Below are positions 17,061-26,025 of a stretch of 64,000 nucleotides of DNA, piece by piece. Under the pieces are notes generated by a model. That model saw only the letters and a list, made by a program, of their open reading frames with translations. It had not been told where the DNA came from and ran no database searches. Source of the stretch: Paraburkholderia hiiakae. GTDB lineage: Bacteria > Pseudomonadota > Gammaproteobacteria > Burkholderiales > Burkholderiaceae. The stretch lies in assembly GCF_904848665.1 (NCBI RefSeq), contig NZ_CAJHCQ010000018.1:119830-183829 (forward strand), read 5' to 3'. The first letter of the stretch is position 1, and every line of letters begins with the position of its first letter. The position numbers and the translations under genes were made by a program.

Positions 17061-17468
17061 CGCCGCAGCAAACGACCTTGGGAATTTCGCTGTCCATAGC
17101 GCAAATCCGGTTGGACGGGAGACTAATCGCGAACTGCTTTCTCGCTATCTAGTCTTTTGAACTGAAGCCGCGCCGATAGCTGCGCAACAATAAAAGACAC
17201 ACTCGTGCTTAGCGCTCTTCTCCCCTCCACTTCAATCCATCCCGTTCTTACGCGTTATGCGAAATTTGTTGCGCGCGCGAATTGATCATAGAAATCCCCC
17301 CGTTGGCACGACACAACTACGATCTTTTCCCAGTGAAAGAAGTTCGCGGCACGGCCAGGAGCATGCGGTAGAATACTGTGCAAACATACAGTACTTTGAG
17401 CGATGTCAGTACATGGCTTGACGAGCTTCCAACCGTGAACCTCGACTGGAAAAAACAGATGAACATTC
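17061..17468. other. Intergenic region carrying the SOS promoter of the Y-family polymerase
   Basis: About 400 bp without a convincing gene. The left two thirds are A/T-rich, with nothing recognisable. The right part holds a perfect LexA box (17376-17391) and the polymerase leader. An 11-codon frame at 17403-17435 follows the box, but I have no evidence that it is translated. Confidence 0.6.
17376..17391. promoter_or_regulatory. LexA (SOS) box
   Basis: CTGTGCAAACATACAG fits the proteobacterial LexA consensus CTGT-N8-ACAG exactly, including both conserved arms. It lies 78 bp upstream of the first possible start of the DinB-type polymerase gene. This indicates damage-inducible transcription. 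Confidence 0.8.
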
Positions 17469-18695
17469 GTGCAGGCACTGCGTTCCGGCGCAAACGCTCA
17501 AGGGCCGCCCGGGCAATTCCACAGTAGTTTTAACGTGACAAACCACCGGCCACGCCGCATTGCGCATCTCGACATGGACGCTTTTTACGCGTCTGTCGAA
17601 CTGCTGCGCTACCCCGAATTGCGCGGCAAACCCGTCGTGATCGGCGGCGGACGCAATGCGGCACCAGAAGTCCTACCCGACGGCACGCGCCGCTTTGCCC
17701 GACTCCGCGACTATGTGGGCCGCGGTGTGGTCACGACTTCGACCTACGAAGCACGCGCCCTCGGCGTTTTCTCCGCGATGGGCATGATGAAGGCCGCACA
17801 GCTTGCACCCGATGCCATTCTCCTGCCCACGGACTTTGATTCGTACCGGCGCTATTCGCGCCAATTCAAGGACGCGGTGCGCTCGTTCACGGACCAGATC
17901 GAAGACCGGGGCATCGACGAGATCTACATCGACCTCACGGACATTGACGGCGAATCGAGCGAACTCGGAAACCGAATCAAGACGGCAGTGCACGAGGCGA
18001 CCAGCCTCACTTGCTCTATCGCCATCGCACCGAACAAACTGCTCGCAAAAATCGGCTCGGAGCTGGACAAACCGAACGGTCTCACGATACTCACGATGGA
18101 CGACCTCGAGTCGCGCATCTGGCCGCTCCCGGCAAAGAAAGTGAATGGAATCGGCCCGCGTGCAAGCGACCGCCTGGCGAGCATCGGGATCGGAACGGTC
18201 GGTGAGCTGGCCTCGGCGGACCTCGGGCTATTGCAGGAGCACTTCGGGGGTACGTACGCCGCCTGGCTGGCCAGAATCGCGCGAGGCCTCGACGATCGCG
18301 CCGTCGTGGTTTCCTCCGAGCCAAAGTCCATGAGCCGGGAAACGACGTTCGAGCGTGATATGCATGTGGTTCGCGATCGCGCGATCCTGACGCCGGCGCT
18401 GACCCGTCTTTGCGAACGGGTCACCGAGGATCTTCAGCGCAAAGGCTACCGTGGCCGAACCGTAGGCCTGAAAATCAAGTTCGCCGACTTCAAGATCGTC
18501 ACTCGCGACCTCTCGCTCCCGGAACCGGTGGCGGATGCGGTGGCTATCCGGCGAGCCGTCGGCGAATGCCTGAAGCGCGTGTCGCTGGATCGGAGGATCC
18601 GCCTCATAGGCGTACGCATTGGCTCTCTCGAACTCGCCACGGTTACAGCATCTGCCACGGTGCCGACGCAAGGCGAGTTGCCTTTCGACCGCTGA
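17469..18695 (+). CDS. dinB: Y-family DNA polymerase IV (DinB-like)
   Basis: A 408-residue (or about 386-residue) translesion polymerase. The palm motif IAHLDMDAFYASVELLRYPELRGKPVVIGG and the catalytic IEDRGIDEIYIDLTDIDG carry the metal-binding Asp and Asp-Glu residues. The helix-hairpin-helix and little-finger regions follow (KKVNGIGPRASDRLASIGIGTVGELA; then RDLSLPEP). The start is uncertain: GTG at 17469 or GTG at 17535, neither with a strong ribosome site. The LexA box upstream makes it SOS-controlled. A roughly 20-residue insertion after VVIGGG (RNAAPEVLPDGTRRFARLRDY) departs from E. coli DinB. It may be an accessory copy. Confidence 0.9.
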   Translation: MQALRSGANAQGPPGQFHSSFNVTNHRPRRIAHLDMDAFYASVELLRYPELRGKPVVIGGGRNAAPEVLPDGTRRFARLRDYVGRGVVTTSTYEARALGVFSAMGMMKAAQLAPDAILLPTDFDSYRRYSRQFKDAVRSFTDQIEDRGIDEIYIDLTDIDGESSELGNRIKTAVHEATSLTCSIAIAPNKLLAKIGSELDKPNGLTILTMDDLESRIWPLPAKKVNGIGPRASDRLASIGIGTVGELASADLGLLQEHFGGTYAAWLARIARGLDDRAVVVSSEPKSMSRETTFERDMHVVRDRAILTPALTRLCERVTEDLQRKGYRGRTVGLKIKFADFKIVTRDLSLPEPVADAVAIRRAVGECLKRVSLDRRIRLIGVRIGSLELATVTASATVPTQGELPFDR

Positions 18696-18816
18696 CGTTC
18701 AATCGATCCGAAACAGGCCTTTTTCGAAAAATTCACTACGGGCAGATTTTAGGTTAGATTCTCGAAGCGTCTATTCCAGAAGACTTTCAGGCACATTTCA
18801 GCAAAGACTTCTTCGC

Positions 18817-19836
18817 ATGAGCTCCCGCGCACCCACGGTCGACGTCTTCCGTCCGCTTGAACACGGCATTGCCCACAATCATTTCAGCGTGCGGGGCGAA
18901 TCGCCAGAACGTCGCTTGCTCGCCTGGCGGGATCGGGTGGGTCATATTATTGACGTGCTGCCCTCGCGATCCGACCTGGAGAAGCCGTTTCAGGCCTCAA
19001 TTGACCGCTATCAGGTCGGCGACCTTGTATTTACGGATTGCCGGTCGGACCTGCTTGTGCTCGAGCGCTCGCAGGCGCGGATTTCGACAGACCGGGTACG
19101 CGACTTCGTCTTTCATGTGTTTCTGGAGGGCGCGGTTGAGAACGTCGCCGCGCGCGCCTCGCAGCGCGACAGCGTGCCCTCGCCCGCCCGCATCCTTGCA
19201 CTCGATATGAACCAACCCATTCGAATGCAACGCCAGGCATGCAGGGTGATCACGTTTTTCCTGCCGGGCGAGTTAGTGCAAGCAGTCTTTCCTGATCCGG
19301 AGGCTATCCACGGCCGTATGCTTCACGCGTCGATGCCACTTGTGCCAGTGATCATCGAACACGTTGCGACGCTCAGTGGGAGAATCGCAAGCATGAGTGC
19401 CGTGGAGGCGGACGGCGCCATACGCGCTGCGGCGGAGCTACTTGTCGCAGCGTTTGGACGACAAGCGGGCCTGAGCGGCGACACTCGCGCGGCAGCCCGG
19501 GCGGCGATGTTCGCTCAGGTACGGCGCTATATTCAGGCGCACCTGACTGAAAGCGACCTCTCCCCCGAACGTGTGCTCAATGCGCTTGAACTCCCTCGCC
19601 CAACCCTATATCGCCTGTTTCAGCACGAAGGCGGCCTTGGTGCTTATATCCGAAACCTGAGACTACGCCGCGCGGCCGACGAACTGATTCGGTATTCGCA
19701 CGTCACGGTGATCGAGATTGCCTACGGACTCGGCTTCAAAAGCGCGTCTGACTTCACGCGCGCCTTCCGGCGTGCGTACGACATGGCGCCACAGGATTTT
19801 CGGGCTCTAGCTAGCAGGAGGCTTCTGTCGCGGTGA
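18817..19836 (+). CDS. AraC/XylS-family regulator with AraC_binding_2 domain
   Basis: A 339-residue regulator. The N-terminal part (about 20-200) is the AraC_binding_2 ligand/dimerisation domain. The C-terminal 100 residues hold two helix-turn-helix units (LSPERVLNALELPRPTLYRLFQHEGG; VTVIEIAYGLGFKSASDFTRAFRRAYDMAPQDFR). The last is the conserved AraC signature. The ATG at 18817 (MSSRAPTVDVF) was chosen; an upstream frame through the polymerase 3' end is not family-like. It ends 26 bp from the convergent MFS carrier gene. It may regulate the catabolic genes at 20-28 kb. Confidence 0.85.
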   Translation: MSSRAPTVDVFRPLEHGIAHNHFSVRGESPERRLLAWRDRVGHIIDVLPSRSDLEKPFQASIDRYQVGDLVFTDCRSDLLVLERSQARISTDRVRDFVFHVFLEGAVENVAARASQRDSVPSPARILALDMNQPIRMQRQACRVITFFLPGELVQAVFPDPEAIHGRMLHASMPLVPVIIEHVATLSGRIASMSAVEADGAIRAAAELLVAAFGRQAGLSGDTRAAARAAMFAQVRRYIQAHLTESDLSPERVLNALELPRPTLYRLFQHEGGLGAYIRNLRLRRAADELIRYSHVTVIEIAYGLGFKSASDFTRAFRRAYDMAPQDFRALASRRLLSR

Positions 19837-19862
19837 CGGCTGTCAACGCCTGTTCGGCGAGT

Positions 19863-21170
19863 TCATGGTTCGATGTGCCGTTCCTTGAAAAGCATCAGCG
19901 CGCAAAAGCTCACGCCACACGCGGGCGCGACATACCAGGCCGCAGACAGCGGATCGCCGGTCCATTTGATCAAACCGGTCACGATGAACTGAGCGGTGCT
20001 GCCGAACAATGCGACGGTCAACGCGTGCGAAACGGCCATGCCGCTCGCGCGCACCCGAGCGGGCAGCGCTTCGAGCACAAGCAGGGTGACCGCTACGGCG
20101 CTGAATGCCACCATGATGCTGAAGAGCGCGACGCCGAACAGGATTGGCGCCACACTCGTCGCACGGGAGAACATCAGAAAGACTGGATAGATCAGCAGCG
20201 CCGAGCATCCTGAGGCCACGAGGGCCAACGGCTTGCGGCGACGCAGACGGTCCATGAGACGGCCGGCCATCGGTGGAATGACGACCAGTAGCAGAGCAGA
20301 TAACGCGGAAGCCATAAATCCGGTCGCGGCGGGCATGTGCATCACACGCGTCGCATAGCTCGGCATGAAGTAGACAATCGCGTAGACCGGTATGGTTTGC
20401 CCCATTATCATCAGCATCGCCAGCAGGATCGTCGTCCCATGTTCGCGACACAGTTCGGTGAGCGGTGTGCCAGCATGTCTGGCGGTGTTGATGGAAACCG
20501 GATCATCGCGAAGCCGGAGGCGAACATAGAGGCCGACTGGCGCAATCAAGAGACCGATCAGGAACGGGATTCGCCAGCCCCACGAAGCAAGCGCTGCCGG
20601 CGGCATCGTGCTGGTGATTAGCAGCCCCAGGGATGCGCCCAGCAACGCGGCCGCACCCTGGCTAGCGAACTGCCAGCTGACCAGATAGCCACGGCGCGAC
20701 ACGGGCCCAGCCTCCAGCACGAAGGCAGCGGCAACGCCGATGTCGCCGCCAACGGCAAAGCCCTGCAACGATCGACCGGCAATGATAATGAGCGGCGCAA
20801 TCACGCCTATGCTGGCAAACGACGGGCACAAGGCGAGCGCGGCGGTTCCCAGCGCCATCATCCAGCTGGTTCTCGCCATCGCTGCGCGGCGTCCCACACG
20901 GTCGGCGTAAGTGCCAATGACCATCGCGCCAACAGGCCGCATGAAAAAGCCGACGCCGAATGTACCGACCGCCCACAGCAACGACGTCATTGGATCGTTC
21001 GCCGGGAAGAACCGGTCTCCGATCATCACCGCGAAGAACCCGAATACGGTGAAATCGAACATTTCGAGGCCGGTCACAAGCGACGCTGCGACGACGGCCT
21101 TGAGAAGGTTACGGGGATGTTCCTGATTGCCGGCAGGCAGGTCGCACGTCGAGAAGTGAGGCGTGAACAT
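19863..21170 (-). CDS. MFS transporter, metabolite:H+ symporter (MHS) family
   Basis: A 435-residue carrier with about 12 membrane segments. GTYADRVGRRAAM between TM2 and TM3 is the MFS signature loop, and RSLQGFAVGGDIGVAAAFV is typical of the MHS subfamily (proline/betaine, citrate, ketoglutarate and shikimate symporters). It lies downstream of the enoyl-CoA-hydratase-like and CoA-transferase genes on the same strand (about 100 bp gap). It therefore probably imports the organic acid these enzymes degrade. The exact substrate is unknown. Confidence 0.88.
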   Translation of the reverse strand: MFTPHFSTCDLPAGNQEHPRNLLKAVVAASLVTGLEMFDFTVFGFFAVMIGDRFFPANDPMTSLLWAVGTFGVGFFMRPVGAMVIGTYADRVGRRAAMARTSWMMALGTAALALCPSFASIGVIAPLIIIAGRSLQGFAVGGDIGVAAAFVLEAGPVSRRGYLVSWQFASQGAAALLGASLGLLITSTMPPAALASWGWRIPFLIGLLIAPVGLYVRLRLRDDPVSINTARHAGTPLTELCREHGTTILLAMLMIMGQTIPVYAIVYFMPSYATRVMHMPAATGFMASALSALLLVVIPPMAGRLMDRLRRRKPLALVASGCSALLIYPVFLMFSRATSVAPILFGVALFSIMVAFSAVAVTLLVLEALPARVRASGMAVSHALTVALFGSTAQFIVTGLIKWTGDPLSAAWYVAPACGVSFCALMLFKERHIEP

Positions 21171-21273
21171 TCTTTTTGCGGGATGGTCAGTAGTGGCGCA
21201 TGAATTTCACGTTAAAAATGCATTCTCGTTACGTGACGCATCGCACGATACCACGCGTGAGCCCACACTGGAT

Positions 21274-22077
21274 TCATCGACCGCGAAACTCTGGTGAGCG
21301 TCGCTGCGCGAATGCCGCCAACCCTTCCCTCATATCGTCGCCAGCGCACGCTATCCTGCGAAGCTCCGCGATTCTTTCCATCGCGTCGACAGGCACCGGC
21401 ACGACGTCTTCGAGAATGCGCAATTGCTCTTTGACCGCGGAGATGGCCAACGGCGCTTTGGTCGCAATACCCTTGGCCATCTGCAGCGCAACGGCCTCGA
21501 CGTCGGCTGGCTGAACCAGGCGATTGAGCACGCCGTGACGCTCGGCCTCCTGGGCCTCGAGCGGTCGTGCGCAAAAAAACATCTCCTTCAGGATATGGAT
21601 CGGCAAGCTGTTGATGAATCGGAGCAGACCGCTCGTGCTGTATGGAAGACCGATATTCGCGGGCGTCATGGCAAAACGGACCGTTGTGTCGGCCACGACG
21701 AGGTCGCAGCTCATCACGAGGTCGACCGCCCCACCCCATACGGAGCCCGACACCATTGCGATTACGACGCCGGGATAGGCGCGCACCTGCCGTAGAACGC
21801 GCTCCAGTGGCTTACCCCAGGCGATCGGATCGTGATCGGCCTCGAGTTCACCGAGGTCGTGGCCTGCGCTCCAGACCTTCTCGCCCACACCGCTCGTCAA
21901 AATCACAACCGGCACGCCATTCGATGCATGGATCGTCAGTTGATCCTCCAATGCGCCCAGCAATTCCGCATTCAAGGCATGGTGCCTGGAAGCGTTGCGA
22001 AAGACCACCTTTGCAATGCGATCTTCAATGATTTCCGTGGTGACCTTCACACATTCTTCCGGTGCAATTGCACTCAT
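21274..22077 (-). CDS. scpB: Methylmalonyl-CoA decarboxylase-like protein (crotonase fold)
   Basis: A 267-residue crotonase-fold enzyme. The motifs KVWSAGHDLGEL (His73), SGSVWGGAVDLVMSCDL (oxyanion glycines about 115-116) and NIGLPYSTSG (Tyr146) correspond to His66, Gly110 and Tyr140 of E. coli methylmalonyl-CoA decarboxylase YgfG/ScpB. The whole length also follows that protein rather than generic enoyl-CoA hydratases. Expected reaction: decarboxylation of (methyl)malonyl-CoA or a related 2-carboxyacyl-CoA. The ATG at 22077 lies 4 bp after the stop codon of the CoA-transferase, so the two are translationally coupled. No methylmalonyl-CoA mutase gene is nearby, so the E. coli propionate cycle is not reproduced. 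Confidence 0.82.
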   Translation of the reverse strand: MSAIAPEECVKVTTEIIEDRIAKVVFRNASRHHALNAELLGALEDQLTIHASNGVPVVILTSGVGEKVWSAGHDLGELEADHDPIAWGKPLERVLRQVRAYPGVVIAMVSGSVWGGAVDLVMSCDLVVADTTVRFAMTPANIGLPYSTSGLLRFINSLPIHILKEMFFCARPLEAQEAERHGVLNRLVQPADVEAVALQMAKGIATKAPLAISAVKEQLRILEDVVPVPVDAMERIAELRRIACAGDDMREGLAAFAQRRSPEFRGR

Positions 22078-22081
22078 TTCG

Positions 22082-23335
22082 TTACTCCACATGTTGTGCC
22101 AGTCCACGCTCGGCCCCCGGCACGCGGGGAATCTGATAAAGCACTCCCGCGCAGAGTAGCTCATAGAGCTCCGATTCGGTAAAGCCGGTCTCGCGCAAGA
22201 CCTCGACTGAGTGCTCACCCAGCGCAGGTGGCGCATGGCGTGTCGCCTCACGAGCAGCCGGCTTTCCCTCCTTCGATGCACTGAACACAGGGGTCGGGAC
22301 CTGGCGCACTCGCCCGAGAATTCGATGAGGCACCTCCTCGACGAGGCCGCAATGCTCAACCTGTGAATCGGCAAACACTTCCTCGAGCGTGTTGATAGGT
22401 CCGGCAGGTAGTCCCGCATCGACGAACAACGCCGTCCACTCGCGTTTGCCTCGGGTCTTCAGCCGGCTTTCGATTATCTCTTTCAACTCGCCACGATTGG
22501 CCACGCGGGATTCATTGGTCGCAAAACGCGGATCGCCCGGCAGTTGCGGAAGGTCGAGGAGTTGACACAGCCGACGCCACATCTCCGTCGTGATCGGCGC
22601 AATATTGAGCGGGCCGTCCGCGGTCTCGAACACGCCGTACGGCGCAATGACCGAGTGTGCATTGCCTGTACGGACAGGCACGTTCCCGAGGCTCAGATAG
22701 CGCTGCGCGTGTACGCTCAGAAGGCCGATCAGACTCGCGAGCAACGAGGTACTGACATGCTGGCCCTGCCCGGTCCGCTCGCGCTCGAAAAGCGCGGAAA
22801 TCACCGCTATAGTGAGCCAAAGGCCGGAACTCAGGTCGCCAATGGCCGTGCCCGTGCGCGTCGGCTCGCCTTCCGGGAATCCTGTGAGACTCATGAGACC
22901 CGAGTAGCCTTGAGCAATCTGGTCAAAGCCTGGCCAATCCTTGAGCGGGCCAGAGTCGCCGAATCCGCTGATGCTCGCCATCACGAGGCCCGGATTGCTC
23001 TCACGCAAAATGTCGTACCCCAAGCCCATTTTCTCCATGGTGCCAGGCTTGAAGTTCTCGAGCACCACGTCGGCGCTTTCGATGAGCCGCTTTACCGCGT
23101 CCAGTCCACGCGGATCGCGCATATCGATGCATAGCGCTCGCTTGTTTCGATTACACGACAAGTAGTACGTACTAACGCCGCGATCGAATGGCCCCCACGT
23201 GCGGCTCATGTCGCCGTCAGGACCGGCCTCAACCTTGATGACGTCAGCACCAAGGTCAGCCAGCACCATTGCGCAAAACGGGCCCGAGAGCGCGCGCGTC
23301 AGGTCGACGACCCTGATTTTCTCCAACGATTTCAT
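22082..23335 (-). CDS. CaiB/BaiF family (class III) CoA-transferase
   Basis: A 417-residue cytosolic enzyme. The start VVDLTRALSGPFCAMVLADLGADVIKVE and Asp167 in GTAIGDLSSG match the nucleotide-binding region and catalytic aspartate of formyl-CoA transferase-type enzymes (Asp169 there). These enzymes move CoA between carboxylic acids through aspartyl-CoA thioester/anhydride intermediates. The gene is immediately upstream of the methylmalonyl-CoA decarboxylase-like gene. The pair suggests activation of a dicarboxylate followed by decarboxylation, with the acyl product acting as CoA donor. An MFS carrier gene lies 39 bp upstream on the same strand. Confidence 0.88.
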   Translation of the reverse strand: MKSLEKIRVVDLTRALSGPFCAMVLADLGADVIKVEAGPDGDMSRTWGPFDRGVSTYYLSCNRNKRALCIDMRDPRGLDAVKRLIESADVVLENFKPGTMEKMGLGYDILRESNPGLVMASISGFGDSGPLKDWPGFDQIAQGYSGLMSLTGFPEGEPTRTGTAIGDLSSGLWLTIAVISALFERERTGQGQHVSTSLLASLIGLLSVHAQRYLSLGNVPVRTGNAHSVIAPYGVFETADGPLNIAPITTEMWRRLCQLLDLPQLPGDPRFATNESRVANRGELKEIIESRLKTRGKREWTALFVDAGLPAGPINTLEEVFADSQVEHCGLVEEVPHRILGRVRQVPTPVFSASKEGKPAAREATRHAPPALGEHSVEVLRETGFTESELYELLCAGVLYQIPRVPGAERGLAQHVE

Positions 23336-23374
23336 ACGGTGTCTCCAGTTGCAACTTTCGTGTTTCAGCCAGGG

Positions 23375-24694
23375 TTACTCCGGCAGGCGCGTGTGGCGTG
23401 TCTCGGTAGCAAAGGGCAAGATGAGCATTCCCAAACCAAAGGCTGCCGCAGTCCAGGCGACCGGCGTACCCAGCGAACCTTGCCAATTGATCGCGGCAGC
23501 GAGGACAAAATTGACCCCGGCGCCAATGAATCGGCCAACGGATGCATTGAACGCAAATGCTGTAGCGCGTATGCGCGTCGGGTACTGTTCCGGCAGCCAC
23601 AGCGAGAAAATCGCGAAGTTTCCGCCGAAAAAACCCAGCAAAGCGAGCGACGCCATGAATAGACGAAGCCCGTCGGGCAGATAGAAAGCCCATCCGAACG
23701 CCAGCACGATAGCGCCTGCCATTCCTGCGAAATACAGACCGAGGGCAGTTCTGCGTCCGAATTTCTCCGCAATATATGGCGCAACCAGGCAGCCGATAAT
23801 CGTGCCAATAGACAGAATGGCCGCGCCCACTGACGCAAGGTGAATCGCGTCGACTTTACTCAGTCCCGCACGAGTCGCAAGGCTCACGACGGCACTCGCC
23901 TCATAGACAGAACCGGCCCACAGCCCGACGATCGCCACACCGACGAGCGCGGCGCTGGTGATGGTGCGCCGCCGAAACTCAGGAGCGAATATCAGCCGCA
24001 GTGGCGACACGGCGTGTTGAGCGGTCGCCGAGCGGCGTGCAGATGCCCGGTCCCACTTCCCCGGTTCCTTCACCTTGAATACGGTGAAGATAGCGAGGGC
24101 TGCCGGCGCCAGGCCGCAAAGGAACATTGCGCGCCAGCCGTATTGAGCACCGACGGTGTAGTTGAGCCAGGCGGCAATGAAGAACCCCAGGTAGTAGCCA
24201 GTTTGCAGGTAGCCCGCGCCCATCTTTCGACGGTCCTCGGGCCAACTCTCTGCGATGTAAGTGCCTGCGAGCGCCCATTCACCGCCAACGCCGATGCCTG
24301 CGAGCAGACGGAACACCCCAAGTTCCCACACGTTGTGCGCGAAGGCCGCGGCGCCGGTGAAGATTGAATAAATCAGAATACTGGCCGCCAGGGTTCGAAC
24401 ACGCCCGTAACGGTCGGCGAGTGGTCCCCAGATGAACGACATGCCCCAGCCGATCAGGAACAAGGCGAACAAAATCGAGCCGTACATCCCGAGATTGCCA
24501 GGCGTTGGCTCGATCCCAGAGAGTGGAAGCAATTCAGTGAGTGCGGGAACAAGTACCAGCGCGTAGATGACGGAGTCCACGCCATCGAGAACCCAACCGA
24601 GGTAAACCGCCCAGAAACCGCCTATCTGCTCCCGCGAAAGCGGCGTGCGCCGCGACCTCGCTTCATTCGAGGCTGTCACAAGGGTTTTCTGCAT
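23375..24694 (-). CDS. MFS transporter (sugar/organic-acid type)
   Basis: A 439-residue carrier with about 12 membrane segments. Signature loops are PLADRYGRVRTLAA (TM2-3) and VGGEWALAGTYIAESWPEDRRKMGAGYLQTGYYLG (TM4-5), as in sialate/aromatic-acid type MFS symporters. The ATG at 24694 follows ACGGAGACGAGC. It heads a probable four-gene transcription unit with the CoA-transferase, decarboxylase and MHS carrier, divergent from a LysR regulator across about 150 bp. Confidence 0.86.
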   Translation of the reverse strand: MQKTLVTASNEARSRRTPLSREQIGGFWAVYLGWVLDGVDSVIYALVLVPALTELLPLSGIEPTPGNLGMYGSILFALFLIGWGMSFIWGPLADRYGRVRTLAASILIYSIFTGAAAFAHNVWELGVFRLLAGIGVGGEWALAGTYIAESWPEDRRKMGAGYLQTGYYLGFFIAAWLNYTVGAQYGWRAMFLCGLAPAALAIFTVFKVKEPGKWDRASARRSATAQHAVSPLRLIFAPEFRRRTITSAALVGVAIVGLWAGSVYEASAVVSLATRAGLSKVDAIHLASVGAAILSIGTIIGCLVAPYIAEKFGRRTALGLYFAGMAGAIVLAFGWAFYLPDGLRLFMASLALLGFFGGNFAIFSLWLPEQYPTRIRATAFAFNASVGRFIGAGVNFVLAAAINWQGSLGTPVAWTAAAFGLGMLILPFATETRHTRLPE

Positions 24695-24847
24695 GCTCGT
24701 CTCCGTTTGTATCCACCGTCCGGGCATAGAAGTTTGTCGTTCGGCGGTGGTTATGGAAGACGAGTATAAGAAGTGGCGCGATCGATGAAAAATATGATAT
24801 TCCTCTCGCGCAAGAACAAAATCTTATGGCGAGACAGGAGAGCCGGC

Positions 24848-25810
24848 GTGGATCTGAAACAATTGCGGTACTTCGTGAAGGCCGTGGAATACGGCAATGT
24901 GACACGCGCCAGCGAGGCGCTTCATGTTGCCCAGCCCGCCGTCAGCCAGCAGATACGCAATCTGGAAAGCGAACTCGGCACCCTGTTGCTCGAGCGAAGC
25001 ACCCAGGGCGTTGCGCCAACGGCATCCGGAAGAACGCTGCATCGCCATGCATTGGAACTGCTGCGGCAGGCCGACCGCACTGGCGAGCTCTTGCGGCAAG
25101 ACGCCGAATCTCCTGAGGGCAAAGTTTCGGTCGGGCTGCCTTCGAGCACATCCCGGGTGCTCGCCATCCCGCTCGCGCAGGCTGTGCGAGAGCGCTATCC
25201 GGGGATCGTGATCGAACTCATCGAGGCGCCCACCGCCGATTTGCACAACCTGATCGCAGGTGGACGCGTAGACCTGGCAATCGTCGCGGATGCCGTCGAG
25301 ACCCATGGCGTTCAAGCCGAACACTTGCTCTCAGAGGCCTTGTACCTGATTGCGTGGCCAGAGTTCGAGCTTCCCCGAGAACCGATTGCATTGAGCGCGC
25401 TCGCGACAATGCCGATGGTGCTGCCAAGTGCGCCAAACACCATTCGCAGCCGCGTTGAGTGGGCCATGCGCGAAAAGGGGTTGGCATGCACAATCCTTTT
25501 CGAGGCCAGTTCAACGGCATTATTGTTCGCCGCAGTGATGGCGAAGCTCGGCGTGACCGTTCTCCCCTGGACTGCCGCTCACGTGGAGTTGGACGAAGGC
25601 AAATTGAAGTTGGCACAGCTGAATCACAGCCTCTTCCGCCGCGACCTCTCTCTTTGCTGGAGAGACACGCCGCTCGTGAGCAACGCCGTCCTCAAGGTCA
25701 AAGATACGATGCGCGAGCTGGTGGCAACACTGAGCGCGCGTCCTGAATGGGCGGCTGGCAACGCGCAGCGCCCGCGGCGCGCGAGGCGGCCGCTCGTCTC
25801 GCGATCGTAG
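24848..25810 (+). CDS. LysR-family transcriptional regulator
   Basis: A 320-residue regulator. The N-terminal winged helix (VDLKQLRYFVKAVEYGNVTRASEALHVAQPAVSQQIRNLE) is canonical, followed by the periplasmic-binding-protein-like effector domain. The start is a GTG at 24848 preceded by CAGGAGAG; no ATG lies closer to the DNA-binding domain. It is divergent from the MFS/CoA-transferase/decarboxylase operon and is the best candidate for its regulator. The sequence is of the Nac/Cbl-like group that begins MDLKQLRYF. The inducer is unknown. Confidence 0.9.
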   Translation: MDLKQLRYFVKAVEYGNVTRASEALHVAQPAVSQQIRNLESELGTLLLERSTQGVAPTASGRTLHRHALELLRQADRTGELLRQDAESPEGKVSVGLPSSTSRVLAIPLAQAVRERYPGIVIELIEAPTADLHNLIAGGRVDLAIVADAVETHGVQAEHLLSEALYLIAWPEFELPREPIALSALATMPMVLPSAPNTIRSRVEWAMREKGLACTILFEASSTALLFAAVMAKLGVTVLPWTAAHVELDEGKLKLAQLNHSLFRRDLSLCWRDTPLVSNAVLKVKDTMRELVATLSARPEWAAGNAQRPRRARRPLVSRS

Positions 25811-25900
25811 GCTCGAGAATCGAGCGCACATCGAGCGTGGCCGACGGGCTGAAGTCTTGCATCGACCATTTTCTTCAAAAGCGTAAGCTGTGCAGCGTGG

Positions 25901-25973
25901 GACCCGGCGGCACGCCGGGTCGCTCGCGACGCCTTGCGCTAAACGTCGTTTGTGATGGCGCCGCGCCATCACA
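25901..25973. repeat. Two perfect inverted repeats in the leader of the substrate-binding-protein gene
   Basis: A hairpin GACCCGGC/GCCGGGTC (25901-25908 with 25914-25921, 5-nt loop) is followed 30 bp later by TGTGATGGCG/CGCCATCACA (25951-25960 with 25964-25973, 3-nt loop). Neither has a T-run, so they are not ordinary terminators. They lie 53-125 bp upstream of the ATG at 26026. They could be RNA stability or attenuation structures, or protein-binding dyads. Confidence 0.55.
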
Positions 25974-26025
25974 GCGTCCGGTCAAGCTCGCTTTCGCCTG
26001 CAAGTCCAACAAATCTGGAGACATC

